Counted from the first letter of the stretch, positions 43,671 to 52,230 are shown. The stretch: DNA of 64,000 nucleotides from Halobaculum saliterrae (GCF_009831625.1 NZ_WUUS01000001.1:434301-498300); one strand, 5' to 3'. Program-made: numbers and translations. Notes: a model not told the origin generated them from the sequence alone.

Positions 43671-44912
43671 ATGACCGCGGACTCGGATCCGCCGGAGGAG
43701 CCGTCGCCCGATGCCGACGGCGACCGCGACGCCGGGACTGCCGAGTCCGACGAGCCGTCCGAGTCCGCTGAAGCGTCCGAGTCCGAGGAGGACTCAGGGA
43801 TCGACCGTCGAAGCCCCTTCGAGGACGGCGACGACGCCGACGATACCGGGAAAATCGACGACGACACCGGCGACAGCAACGACGACACCGACGACACGGA
43901 TCGGGATCCCGACGGGGCCGCCGATCCCGAACGGGGGGATCTCGAGCCGACGCCGATCTCCGGCGACGCTCCCGATATCGACGACACACAGCCGGTTCCC
44001 GACGCGGTCGCCGGCGAGCGCTCGGGTGAGGACGGACAGTCGGCCGCCAACGGCGGGAGCGGACAGCCGGCCGCCAACGGCGAAGGGGCCATGACCGCTG
44101 CCCAGAAGGGGATGGAGGCGGTGAACAAGGGCGTCGGCGCGCTCGGCGGCGAGAGCGGCGAGGGCGGCGGCCCGGACTCCGACCAGGAGATGCCGCTTGC
44201 CGAGCACATCGAGGAGATGATGCGCCGCCTCGGCATCGTGTTCGGCATCGCCGGCGTCGTCGTGGTCGCGGTGCTGCTGATCGGCACCGTCTCGCCGACG
44301 GTCCCCAGCGCCGAGCAGATCATCGAGTTCCTGTGGGACACCCACGTCGGGTTCGAGCAGAACCAACCGCGGGTCTACGGTCCGCTGGAGTTCCTGCTCA
44401 CGAAGCTGAAGGTGGCCTCGCTCGCGGGGCTGCTCGTGGGACTGCCGGTGTTCGTCTACGAGACGTACCGGTTCATGCGTCCCGGCCTGTATCCCCACGA
44501 ACGACGCTACTACCTCGCGGCGGTGCCGACGAGCCTGATCCTCGGGCTCGTCGGCGTCGCGTTCGCGCACTTCATCGTCCTGCCGGTCATCTTCGACTAC
44601 TTCATCAGTTACACCGAGGGGAGCGCGGAGTTGGCGTTCAGCCTCCGGGAGACGTTCAACCTCATCCTGCTGTTGATGGGGTACATGGCCATCGTCTTCC
44701 AGATCCCGCTGTTCATCCAGCTGGCCATCATGATGGGGCTGGTGACCCGCGAGTGGATGGAGGACCGCCGGCTGCTGTTCTGGTCGGCGTTCGTCGGGCT
44801 GGCGTTCATCCTCTCGCCGGACCCGACCGGGATGGCGCCCATCATCGTCGGCGCGACGATGATCGGCCTGTTCGAGGGGACGCTCGCGCTGTTGCGCTGG
44901 ACCGGGAACTAG
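43671..44912 (+). CDS. tatCo: TatCo: TatC twin-arginine translocase subunit with acidic N-terminus
   Basis: A 413-residue TatC. Residues 1-165 are a highly acidic, low-complexity extension (DDDTGDSNDDTDDTDRDPDG) typical of halophilic TatCo. The core has MPLAEHIEEMMRRL (the conserved cytosolic Glu), six helices, VYETYRFMRPGLYPHERRY, FSLRETFNLILLLMG, FQIPLFIQLAIMMGLV and ILSPDPTG. It recognises twin-arginine signal peptides and builds the translocation site with TatA (absent from the window). A T6 run about 30 nt after the stop (44943-44948) is a plausible archaeal terminator. Confidence 0.95.
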   Translation: MTADSDPPEEPSPDADGDRDAGTAESDEPSESAEASESEEDSGIDRRSPFEDGDDADDTGKIDDDTGDSNDDTDDTDRDPDGAADPERGDLEPTPISGDAPDIDDTQPVPDAVAGERSGEDGQSAANGGSGQPAANGEGAMTAAQKGMEAVNKGVGALGGESGEGGGPDSDQEMPLAEHIEEMMRRLGIVFGIAGVVVVAVLLIGTVSPTVPSAEQIIEFLWDTHVGFEQNQPRVYGPLEFLLTKLKVASLAGLLVGLPVFVYETYRFMRPGLYPHERRYYLAAVPTSLILGLVGVAFAHFIVLPVIFDYFISYTEGSAELAFSLRETFNLILLLMGYMAIVFQIPLFIQLAIMMGLVTREWMEDRRLLFWSAFVGLAFILSPDPTGMAPIIVGATMIGLFEGTLALLRWTGN

Positions 44913-44942
44913 CCGCGGCCACGCCGATCGCCACTCGCTCCG

Positions 44943-44948
44943 TTTTTT
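44943..44948 (+). terminator. T6 run after tatCo
   Basis: Six consecutive T on the plus strand, 31 nt after the tatCo stop, in very GC-rich surroundings. Archaeal termination needs only a T-run, so this is a good candidate. Confidence 0.5.
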
Positions 44949-45118
44949 CGACCGACCACCGCCTCGCTCCGGGTACGGAACCGATCGCCGTGAGCGGCCG
45001 CGTCGGCCACGTCGGTTCCCGACGACGAGAGCCGAAGGCCCAGCCTGACGGACGCTCCGGACGACAGGTGCCGTCGTCGGTCGCCACGAGCCCATCCTGA
45101 TCTCCCCCGGGGCAACAC

Positions 45119-45145
45119 TTATATTAGCAGATGATTATATTAGCA
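45119..45145 (+). promoter_or_regulatory. arsR promoter with tandem TTATATTAGCA repeats
   Basis: The 11-nt word TTATATTAGCA occurs twice in direct orientation (45119-45129 and 45135-45145), 16 nt apart, inside an AT island unlike its surroundings. The first copy lies about 31 nt upstream of the arsR ATG (45155), as expected for a TATA box. Direct repeats overlapping the TATA box would let ArsR block TBP. The binding itself is inferred. Confidence 0.55.
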
Positions 45146-45154
45146 TATACTGAA

Positions 45155-45529
45155 ATGAGTAACCAGGCACCGAAGACCGGGACGGACGACGGAGCGCGCG
45201 ACGGGACGGCGGGGTGTTGCACCACGGAACACGCCCTGCGGGAGGACGAGATCGCCGCCGACGTCGAGACGCTGTCGGCGCTGGGCAACGACACGCGCTA
45301 CGAGGCGCTCAGGCTCATCGCGGGCGCCGAGGACGACGTCTGCGTGTGCGAGCTGGAGCCGTCGCTCGGTGTGAGCCAGAGCGCGGTGAGCCAGGCGCTC
45401 TCGCGGCTGTTCGGCGCCGGGTTGGTCGAGCGGCGCAAGGAGGGCCGGTGGCGGTACTACAGCGCGACGCCGCGCGCGGAGCGGCTCCTCGACGTGCTCG
45501 ACGAGACGAGGGGGGTCGGCGATGACTGA
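45155..45529 (+). CDS. arsR: ArsR-type metalloid-responsive repressor
   Basis: A 124-residue winged-helix repressor of the ArsR/SmtB family. The DNA-binding helix region reads VSQSAVSQALSRL, the wing GRWRYYSATPRAE, and helix alpha-3 carries CVCELEPS, the ELCVCDL-like Cys pair that senses As(III) in classical ArsR; an additional CCTTEH pair near the N-terminus could join. It is followed by arsM, overlapping by 8 nt (ATG 45522, TGA 45527-45529). It most likely represses the cluster through the tandem repeats just upstream and releases with arsenite. Confidence 0.9.
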   Translation: MSNQAPKTGTDDGARDGTAGCCTTEHALREDEIAADVETLSALGNDTRYEALRLIAGAEDDVCVCELEPSLGVSQSAVSQALSRLFGAGLVERRKEGRWRYYSATPRAERLLDVLDETRGVGDD

Positions 45530-46388
45530 CGACGACGACGCGCCGACGACGGACGGCACCGGCATCGACCCCGCACGGCAGCGAGCCGCGGTGCGGAAGC
45601 GATACGGCGAGATCGCCTCGGCGGCGTCGTCGTGCTGCGGCGACGTCGCCGGCGACTGCGGGGAGTCGAACGATCCGTCGATCGGGGGAGAGACGGAACT
45701 CGGTTACAGCGAGGACGACCTCGACGCCGTCGCCGCGGGCGCGAACCTCGGCCTCGGCTGCGGCAACCCGACCGCCATCGCGAGCCTCGAGCCGGGCGAG
45801 ACCGTCCTCGATCTGGGCTCCGGCGGCGGCTTCGACTGCTTCCTGGCGGCACGCGAGGTCGGCGACGGGGGGCGAGTCATCGGCGTCGACATGACCCCCG
45901 AGATGGTCGAGCGCGCTCGCGAGAACGTCGAGACGAACGACGCCACGAACGTCGAGTTCCGCCTCGGCGAGATCGAACACCTGCCGGTCGCCGACGGCGT
46001 CGTCGACGCGATCCTCTCGAACTGCGTGGTCAACCTCTCGGCGGACAAGCGGCGGGTGTTCGCGGAGGCGTACCGCGTGCTCCGGCCCGGCGGCCGCCTC
46101 GCCGTCTCGGACGTGGTGGCGACCGCCGACCTGCCGAACGACCTCCGGGACGACCCCGCGTCGGTGAGCGCCTGCCTCGGCGGCGCGGCCGCGATCCCGA
46201 CGCTCGAATCGATGCTCGCCGACGCCGGCTTCGTCGACGTCGCGATCGAGCCGAAGGACGAGAGCGAGTCGTTCATCCGCGAGTGGGACCCCGACCGCGA
46301 TCTCGCCGACTACCTGACCGCGGCGACGATCGAGGCGCGAAAGCCGACGAACGATCTCGAGTCCGCGAGCGAAGGGACGGCGGCGTGA
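45522..46388 (+). CDS. arsM: Arsenite S-adenosylmethionine methyltransferase
   Basis: A 288-residue ArsM. Class-I SAM motifs: VLDLGSGGGFDCFLAA, GVDMTPEMVERARE, LPVADGVVDAILSNCVVNLS (the conserved Cys of the active site). Other As-binding Cys: ASSCCGDVAG near residue 38 and SVSACLGGA near 213. It methylates arsenite to methylated species that are volatile or less retained. Its start overlaps arsR by 8 nt; it is separated from the next gene by 46 nt. C-terminal IREWDPDRDLADYLTAATIE is typical of the haloarchaeal type. Confidence 0.93.
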   Translation: MTDDDDAPTTDGTGIDPARQRAAVRKRYGEIASAASSCCGDVAGDCGESNDPSIGGETELGYSEDDLDAVAAGANLGLGCGNPTAIASLEPGETVLDLGSGGGFDCFLAAREVGDGGRVIGVDMTPEMVERARENVETNDATNVEFRLGEIEHLPVADGVVDAILSNCVVNLSADKRRVFAEAYRVLRPGGRLAVSDVVATADLPNDLRDDPASVSACLGGAAAIPTLESMLADAGFVDVAIEPKDESESFIREWDPDRDLADYLTAATIEARKPTNDLESASEGTAA

Positions 46389-46434
46389 CCGCCGTCGCGA
46401 TATCACACTACGGACGCCACCTCAGACACCAACC

Positions 46435-46719
46435 ATGCACAGAGCACCCGATCCGAACGGTCGTACAGGAGTCGAACAGTCGAGTTGGGGAAGCGTCCTC
46501 GCGGGCTACGCCGTGATCGCGGGAGTTCTCGCGTCCCTGTGGGCCGTCAGCAACCCGATTGCCGCCCTGACAGTCCTCCTCGCCGCCGTCGCCGTGCGCC
46601 GCGGAGCCCCCCGGGCGGCCGCCGCGGTCCGCTGCGTCCGTGTCTGTCGCGAGTTCACCGTCGATCTGGGCGGACGCCTCCGGATCACCCTCACGAAGCC
46701 CCCAGTCGACGATGTCTGA
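46435..46719 (+). CDS. Small membrane protein inside the arsenic operon
   Basis: A 94-residue protein starting MHRAPDPNGRTGVEQSSWG. A long hydrophobic segment or helical hairpin spans about residues 20-53 (VLAGYAVIAGVLASLWAVS, then LTVLLAAVAV), followed by a basic/Cys stretch (RCVRVCREF; CVRVC) and a short soluble tail. No family known to me. It overlaps arsN2 by 8 nt, the same overlap seen between arsR and arsM, so it is built into the operon. A role in metalloid efflux or sensing is a hypothesis; the CVRVC pair could bind As. Confidence 0.6.
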   Translation: MHRAPDPNGRTGVEQSSWGSVLAGYAVIAGVLASLWAVSNPIAALTVLLAAVAVRRGAPRAAAAVRCVRVCREFTVDLGGRLRITLTKPPVDDV

Positions 46720-47227
46720 TCGACCCCGCGAGGAGTCGGCCGGAGCGCCGGACGAACGGAGATATCCGGGCGACCGTACCGTCCTGCTGGCGGAGACGGA
46801 CGCCGCGGACCTCGACCGCGTCGAGGCGTTGCTGGCGGCCAACGGTCTCCCGACGAGCGACGTGCGAACTGGATCCGGACGGTTCTACCTCGCTCGCGAC
46901 GGCGACGCGGTCGTCGGGGCTGGAGGCCTCGAACGGGACGGCTCCGACGCGCTCCTCAGATCGGTCGTCATCGAGGAGTCGAGCCGCGGCGAGGGGTACG
47001 GTACGGCCCTGTGTACCGCCTTGGAGGAGCGCGCCCGGACGGAGGGCGTCGAGACGCTGTACCTGCTGACGACGACCGCGTCGGACTTCTTCGAGCGACT
47101 CGGATACGAGGCGGTCGACCGCGAGTTGGTCCCGTCCACGGTTCAGTCGACGACGGAGTTCGCCGACCTGTGTCCGTCGTCGGCGACCTGTATGCGAAAG
47201 TGGATCGGGGAGCGGCCGACCGAGTGA
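46712..47227 (+). CDS. arsN2: GNAT acetyltransferase of the ArsN2 group
   Basis: A 171-residue GNAT. The fold is shown by VVGAGGLER, then LLRSVVIEESSRGEGYGTALC (the acetyl-CoA loop RGEGYG) and LYLLTTTASDFFERLGYEAV (strand 5 and the following helix). ArsN2-like acetyltransferases commonly sit in arsenic clusters; ArsN1 acetylates phosphinothricin-type arsenicals, and ArsN2's substrate is unsettled. The ATG at 46712 overlaps the small membrane gene. A C-terminal VQSTTEFADLCPSSATCM contains two Cys (LCP, ATC) seen in this group. It ends 87 nt before the phosphatase gene. Confidence 0.82.
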   Translation: MSDRPREESAGAPDERRYPGDRTVLLAETDAADLDRVEALLAANGLPTSDVRTGSGRFYLARDGDAVVGAGGLERDGSDALLRSVVIEESSRGEGYGTALCTALEERARTEGVETLYLLTTTASDFFERLGYEAVDRELVPSTVQSTTEFADLCPSSATCMRKWIGERPTE

Positions 47228-47314
47228 CGAGCGATCCGCGTCCCTCCCCCTCCCCGTCGGGCGCGACGCCGAGTTCCCGGGCCACTTTTTCGGCTCCCTG
47301 TCCATCCACGCTCG

Positions 47315-47989
47315 ATGGGAACGATCCTCCTGTGTCGCCACGGCGAGACGCCGTGGAACCGCGATCGGCGCGTTCAGGGCTGGGCACCGACGGAGCTGAC
47401 CGAACGCGGCCGCGAGCAGGCGGACGCGCTGGCGGCGTTTCTCGACGCCGAGTACGCCGTCGACCGGATCGTCGCCTCCGACCTGGAGCGCGCCGCCGAG
47501 ACCGCCCGCGCCATCTCGCGGGCGACGGGCGCGGACGCGACGTTCGACGACCGGTGGCGCGAGCGCGACTTCGGCCGGTTTCAGGGGCTCACCTACGACG
47601 ACCTGTTCGGCACGTACCCGGAGTATACCCTCTCGGAGATCGGGTATGCGGCCGCCGAGACCGTCCCGGAGAGCGGCGAGTCATTGCTCGACATGTGGGA
47701 GCGTGTGGGGGCGGCCTTCGCGGACCTCCGCGCGGGGATCGGCGACGACGAGACTGTCGCGGTCGTCGCCCACGGCGGCCCGCTGTACGCCGTCACGGGC
47801 GATATCAAGGGACTCGACGTGGTCGCCGCGGTGCTCGATCAGGATCAGGGGAACTGCGCGGTCAACGAGATCCGGGTCGGACGCGACGCCGGCGGCGGAG
47901 TCGCGGCCGGCGGATCGGCGACGGTCGAGTTGGTCCGGGAGAACGTCACGTCGTTCCTGCCGGAGGCGACCACCCAGGAGAACTACTGA
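47315..47989 (+). CDS. Histidine phosphatase (phosphoglycerate-mutase-like)
   Basis: A 224-residue branch-1 histidine phosphatase. LLCRHGETPWNRDRRVQG holds the RHG catalytic His (about residue 8), LTERGREQADAL and VASDLERAAETAR are standard, Glu acid in RWRERDFGRFQG, and the second His in VVAHGGPLYA. It could act on 3-PGA, adenosylcobalamin or other phosphates. It begins with the ATG at 47315 after 87 nt and ends with a GGGVAAGGSA insertion and a Glu-rich tail. No link to arsenic genes is evident. Confidence 0.9.
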   Translation: MGTILLCRHGETPWNRDRRVQGWAPTELTERGREQADALAAFLDAEYAVDRIVASDLERAAETARAISRATGADATFDDRWRERDFGRFQGLTYDDLFGTYPEYTLSEIGYAAAETVPESGESLLDMWERVGAAFADLRAGIGDDETVAVVAHGGPLYAVTGDIKGLDVVAAVLDQDQGNCAVNEIRVGRDAGGGVAAGGSATVELVRENVTSFLPEATTQENY

Positions 47990-48040
47990 GGGGTGCGACG
48001 GCCGTCCGCGGTGATCGGAGTGGTCGCGGTGAGGACGACC

Positions 48041-48949
48041 CTACGACGTCGGGTAGTCGCGCGCGAACACGTCCTCGACGACCGGCTCGCCCTCCGTGTT
48101 CACCGCCCTCGCGTCCCCGGCGCCGTCGGCGTCGGCCTCGCTCGCGGGACTGACGCTCCCGGTCTCGTACCCCTGAAGGTCGAGCGTGACGTGGTCGAAG
48201 CCGAGGTCCAGCATGTGGTCGCGGGCGGCGGCGACGAAGTCGGGGTTCAGCGCGGTCTCCAGCTCGTCGGCGCCGACCTCGATGCGCGCGAGGCCGTCGT
48301 GGTCGCGGACGCGGAACTGCGAGAAGCCCCACGTCCGCAGCAGGCGCTCGGCCTTCTCGATGCGGGTCAGGCGCTCCTCGGTCACCTCCAACCCGGTCGG
48401 GATCCGGGAGGAGAGGCACGCCATCGAGGGCTTGTCCGCCACGTCGAGGCCGTAGTGCTCGGCGATCTGGCGGACCTCGTCCTTCGTGATGCCAGCCTGC
48501 AGGAGCGGGGAGACCACGTCGAGTTCCTCGACGGCGTCGAGGCCCGGTCGGTGCCCCTCCCCCGGGTCGGAGGCGTTCGTGCCGTCGCAGACCGTGCCGA
48601 TGCCGCGGTCCGCCGCGGCCTCGTACATCCGCGAGAGGCGCATCGTCCGGCAGTGATAGCAGCGATCGTCGCCGTTGGCGACGAAGTCCGGATCGTCGAG
48701 CTCGGAGAACTCCACGATCGTGTGGTCGATGCCGATGTCGTCGGCGACGCGGGTCGCGTCGTCCAGTTCCTCGGCCGGAAGCGTCTCGCTCTTGGCGGTA
48801 CAGGCGATCGCGTCGTCGCCGAGGGCGTCGCGCGCGAGCGCCGCGACGACCGACGAGTCAACGCCCCCCGAGAACGCGACGAGCACGCCGTCGCGTTCCG
48901 CGAGTTGCTCCCGCGCGGCCGCCGCCTTCGCCGCCACGTCGTCGTCCAT
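48041..48949 (-). CDS. larE: LarE-like ATP pyrophosphatase / sulfur transferase (three-Cys type)
   Basis: A 302-residue PP-loop protein. SGGVDSS in VLVAFSGGVDSSVVA binds ATP; KSETLPAEELDDA follows. LarE donates sulfur to nickel-pincer cofactor synthesis. Two features separate it from the classic Lactobacillus enzyme: CYHCR (CxxC, about residue 96) plus CLSSRIP (about 178) give three Cys, as in [4Fe-4S] LarE that uses external sulfide. No larA, larB or larC occurs in this window. The ATG at 48949 was chosen from the start of the domain. Confidence 0.85.
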   Translation of the reverse strand: MDDDVAAKAAAAREQLAERDGVLVAFSGGVDSSVVAALARDALGDDAIACTAKSETLPAEELDDATRVADDIGIDHTIVEFSELDDPDFVANGDDRCYHCRTMRLSRMYEAAADRGIGTVCDGTNASDPGEGHRPGLDAVEELDVVSPLLQAGITKDEVRQIAEHYGLDVADKPSMACLSSRIPTGLEVTEERLTRIEKAERLLRTWGFSQFRVRDHDGLARIEVGADELETALNPDFVAAARDHMLDLGFDHVTLDLQGYETGSVSPASEADADGAGDARAVNTEGEPVVEDVFARDYPTS

Positions 48950-49098
48950 GGCTCGGCCGAGGGGGCGGTGACGCAAAAGTCGTCCGAACGGGGCCGAGGC
49001 GGCGGCACGAACGTGTTCGCGTCGATCGCGTTCCCGCGGTCCTTCCCCGATCGAGCGCGCCCTGCTCACGGCTCACTGTGTTCGCCGTTCGCGTTTCC

Positions 49099-49182
49099 GA
49101 GGCGGTCGCTCCGCTCCCGCCTCGCCCCGTCACGGGTCGCTCCGCTCCCCGCTCGCGTTCACGTGGCCTCGCTGGCTTCGCT
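49099..49182. repeat. Repeated TCGCTCCGCTC loop hairpins
   Basis: In the gap before the MutS-like gene, the 11-mer TCGCTCCGCTC occurs twice (49106-49116 and 49137-49147), each flanked by a stem: GAGGCGG/CCGCCTC in the first and CGGG/CCCG in the second. A third imperfect hairpin, GGCC...GGCC, encloses TCGCTGGCTTCGCTCGC (about 49166-49182). The period of the first two is 31 nt. No coding bias is seen in 48950-49240. Confidence 0.5.
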
Positions 49183-49240
49183 CGCTCGGCCATGCACTCC
49201 CCGGCACGGTTTTGACCCCCGCCGCGCTACCGGGCGACGA

Positions 49241-51256
49241 ATGGAGTTCACGTCGGTCCCCGGCGTCGGCGAGAAGACCGCCGACGCCCTCGCGGAGCTG
49301 GACGGCGCGGAGACGGCGCTCCGGCGCGGCGACGTGGCGACGCTCGCCCGTGCTCGCGGGCTCACCGAGGGCCGGGCGGCCGCTATCGCCCGCGGCGCCA
49401 TCCGAGAACGCCACGACGACCCCGGCGGCTGGCTGGCGACCGATCGCGCCCGAGAGGTGTACGAGGACGCCCTCGGCCTCCTGCAGGAGCGGGCGGTCAC
49501 CGACTACGCCGAGAAGCGCCTCCGCACCCTCTACCCCTCGCCGACCGAGTCGCGCATCGAGGAGGTGCGCGGGTGGGCCGCCGAGGCGGTCGAGCGGGAC
49601 CCCGACGAGGCGGTTCTCGACGCGTTGCAGGACGTCGAGCAGCCGACCGAGCCGCGCGGGCTCCGCGTTCGCGAGCGGGCGCTCGCGACCGCCGACGCCG
49701 AGCGCTACGCCGCGGTGAAGGACGCGTTCCCGGAGCTGTCCGTCGAGGTCGTCGAGGACGCGCGCGACCTCGCGGAGCTCGCCCGGTCGTACGCCACCGT
49801 CGTCGCGGTCGACGAGGCGTTCGCCGGCGTCGACGTCGAGGGCGACGTTCGAGTGATCACCGATCCCGAGCGCCACCCGGAGGAGGTCGTTCCCGAGCGC
49901 CTGCTCGCGTTCTTCGCGGAGAACCGCGCGGAGCTGCTGGCGGCGCTCGACGTCCACGAGGCGGCCGACATCGACCCCGCCCTCGACCCCGAAGCGCTGC
50001 GGGACGCGCTCTCGCGGCTGGACGACGACGGCACCGTGCGGGGCGACGAGGAACTGGAGCGGCTGTCGAACGCCGTCGACGACCTCGACGCCGCGGTGTC
50101 GACGGCCGAGTCGGTTGCCAACGACCACCTCCGCGACGCCATCCGCGAGCAGGACGTGACCATCGAGGGCACCGACTTCCTCTCGTTGGTCGAGCAGGGC
50201 GCCCGCGTCGACAGCCTGCTCTCGCGGGAGCTGGCCGACGAGTACGACGACGCGATCCGGAGCGCACGCGAGCACCTCGCGGACGCGCTCCGGTTGGACG
50301 AGAGCGAGGCGGAGTTCACAGAGCGGATCTTCGCGGGCGATCCGACCTTCCCGACCGAGCACAACGAGGAGCCGCTGAACCGGCTGCGGACCGAGCTGAA
50401 GACGGCTCGCGACCGACGGGCGGCGGCGCTCAAGTCGGGGTTGGCGGGGGACCTGGCGGCGCTGCGCGAGCCCGCCGACGACCTCGTCGCCGAGGCGCTC
50501 GAACTCGACGTGGAGCTGGCGGTCGCGCGCTTCGCCCGCGACTTCGACTGCGTCGTCCCCGATATCGACGACGAGGGTACCGGGTTCGCGATCGACGGCG
50601 GGCGCTCCCCGCTGCTCGACGTACCGTTCGCGGAGGCCGAACCCGTCGACTACGCCGTCTCGGGGGTGACGCTCCTGTCGGGCGTCAACTCCGGCGGGAA
50701 GACCTCGACGCTCGATCTCGTCGCGCTGATCGTCACGCTCGCACACATGGGGCTGCCAGTTCCAGCCGGGTCGGCCCGCGTGGGACGCGTCTCGGAGTTA
50801 CACTACTACGCGAAGTCGCAGGGGACGCTCGACGCCGGCGCGTTCGAGGCGACGCTGCGTGACTTCGGCGACCTCGTGTCGGGCGCGTCCGGCCGGCTGG
50901 TGCTCGTGGACGAACTGGAGTCGATCACCGAGCCCGGCGCCTCGGCGAAGATCATCGCGGGCATCCTCGAGGCGCTCGACGAGCAGGGCGCCACGGGCGT
51001 GTTCGTCTCCCACCTCGCGCGGCAGATCCGGGAGGCCGCCGCCGTCGACGTCGCGGTCGACGGGATCGAGGCAGTGGGGCTCGATGACGGCGAGCTGGTG
51101 GTGAATCGCTCGCCGCGGAAGGACCACCTCGCTCGATCGACGCCGGAACTGATCGTCGAGAAGCTGGCGCGGGAGGCCGACGGCGGGACCGGTGGCACCG
51201 CATCCGGGGGTGACGCCGACCCCACGTTCTACGAGGGGCTGCTGGAGAAGTTCTGA
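49241..51256 (+). CDS. MutS-family ATPase with N-terminal helix-hairpin-helix
   Basis: A 671-residue protein. A helix-hairpin-helix begins it (VPGVGEKTADALAEL), followed by a helical region resembling MutS core/lever, then the MutS ABC-type ATPase: Walker A GVNSGGKTSTL (about residue 489), Walker B LVLVDELESI (about 552), and signature SEPGASAKII-like TEPGASAKII. It lacks the mismatch-recognition domain of MutS1, placing it with archaeal MutS5/MutS2-like proteins of unknown repair or recombination role. The ATG at 49241 starts the HhH. Upstream in-frame codons are antisense to larE. Confidence 0.88.
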   Translation: MEFTSVPGVGEKTADALAELDGAETALRRGDVATLARARGLTEGRAAAIARGAIRERHDDPGGWLATDRAREVYEDALGLLQERAVTDYAEKRLRTLYPSPTESRIEEVRGWAAEAVERDPDEAVLDALQDVEQPTEPRGLRVRERALATADAERYAAVKDAFPELSVEVVEDARDLAELARSYATVVAVDEAFAGVDVEGDVRVITDPERHPEEVVPERLLAFFAENRAELLAALDVHEAADIDPALDPEALRDALSRLDDDGTVRGDEELERLSNAVDDLDAAVSTAESVANDHLRDAIREQDVTIEGTDFLSLVEQGARVDSLLSRELADEYDDAIRSAREHLADALRLDESEAEFTERIFAGDPTFPTEHNEEPLNRLRTELKTARDRRAAALKSGLAGDLAALREPADDLVAEALELDVELAVARFARDFDCVVPDIDDEGTGFAIDGGRSPLLDVPFAEAEPVDYAVSGVTLLSGVNSGGKTSTLDLVALIVTLAHMGLPVPAGSARVGRVSELHYYAKSQGTLDAGAFEATLRDFGDLVSGASGRLVLVDELESITEPGASAKIIAGILEALDEQGATGVFVSHLARQIREAAAVDVAVDGIEAVGLDDGELVVNRSPRKDHLARSTPELIVEKLAREADGGTGGTASGGDADPTFYEGLLEKF

Positions 51257-51317
51257 GCGGAGGAGCAACGAGGGGAGCGCGGACGAACGGGGATCGACCC
51301 GAGCGGTGACGGCGGCG

Positions 51318-51950
51318 TCAGGCGTACAGGTCGGCGGGGGAGTCGTGTCCGTCGTCGCCGAGGTCGCGAAACAGGAGTTCGTAGTCCTCGTGGTCGAGCC
51401 GGTCGTGCAGGTCGTCGATCCCCGACTCCAGCGCCTCGCGACGCCGGACGAGTTCGCCGTACTCGCCGTCGACCTGAGCGATGCCAGCCTCCTCGAGGGC
51501 GGCGAGTTTGTGCATCACCGCGAAGTACTGGCGGACGCGGTCGTCGTATCGGGCGACCCGGACGAGCCGGTCGACCGCGTCGCGGAGGTCGTCGAGGTCG
51601 ACCGGCTTCTCCAGGTAGGCGTCGATCGGGAGGCCGACCACGTCGAGACCGACGCCGACGCCGGAGACGGCCGCAACGCGCACGTCGACCCCGGACGCGC
51701 GGATCCGTTCGAGCGTGTCGTCGCCGTGTAGCCCGGGCATCCGTCTGTCCAACAGGACCACGTCGACCGAGTCGTCGAGCACGTCGAGCGCCTCCGATCC
51801 CGACGCCGCCGTCGACACGTCGTACTCGTCAGCGAGCTGATCCGCGTACAGCTCTCGGACCTCCGCCTCGTCGTCGACGACGAGCACGTGCGGGCGCTCC
51901 TCCTCGGCCGGGGGTGCAGTTCTCTCGTCCCGCACAGACTCCTCCGTCAT
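51318..51950 (-). CDS. Response regulator with HalX domain
   Basis: A 210-residue regulator. Receiver (residues 22-130): HVLVVDDEAEVRELY, phospho-Asp near 68 in DVVLLDRRMPGLHG, Lys in AYLEKPVDLDDL. The C-terminal about 65 residues are helical with a leucine-rich ALEEAGIAQVDGEYGELVRRRE and ESGIDDLHDRL pattern, matching the HalX coiled domain of haloarchaeal regulators. A kinase partner is not adjacent. The ATG at 51950 is preferred over 51962 four codons upstream. The gene is divergent from the orc gene. Confidence 0.88.
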   Translation of the reverse strand: MTEESVRDERTAPPAEEERPHVLVVDDEAEVRELYADQLADEYDVSTAASGSEALDVLDDSVDVVLLDRRMPGLHGDDTLERIRASGVDVRVAAVSGVGVGLDVVGLPIDAYLEKPVDLDDLRDAVDRLVRVARYDDRVRQYFAVMHKLAALEEAGIAQVDGEYGELVRRREALESGIDDLHDRLDHEDYELLFRDLGDDGHDSPADLYA

Positions 51951-52230
51951 TGACTCCCCCAACGGTCGGTTCCCTCCTCAATCCCGTCGACCCGTTCGCC
52001 GGATTAAGCCGGATTCACCCGACAGGAACGCCGGACAGGGCGGTGAAACTGCGGCCTCGTCGCCTGCTGGATGGTCCACGGATCGCGGTCGATCACCGGG
52101 TCGACGACCGGAGCGATACTGAACCGGATTCCGACGATATCCCATCCGACACGTCGTCTCGAATTCAGTTTCACTTTCACTCCGGCACCGGGGAACGATT
52201 AAGTGATCGGGCGAGCGAGAGTCCGGTATC
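51951..52230. other. Intergenic region between HalX regulator and orc: no clear origin
   Basis: This 280-nt gap beside an Orc1/Cdc6 gene was read for repeated origin-recognition boxes. It has modest AT-rich words (GGATTAAGCCGGATT and TTTCACTTTCACTCC) but no repeated long ORB-like element on either strand. It is unlike the strongly repeat-bearing origins of haloarchaea, so it is called plain promoter DNA. Confidence 0.4.

Noticed and set aside
45119-45145. Phage-like attachment site from the tandem TTATATTAGCA repeats
   Set aside because: The repeats are 16 nt apart at a promoter and no integrase or tRNA is near, so an operator is simpler.
51951-52230. Replication origin next to orc
   Set aside because: No repeated ORB-like words or long AT-rich unwinding element on either strand.
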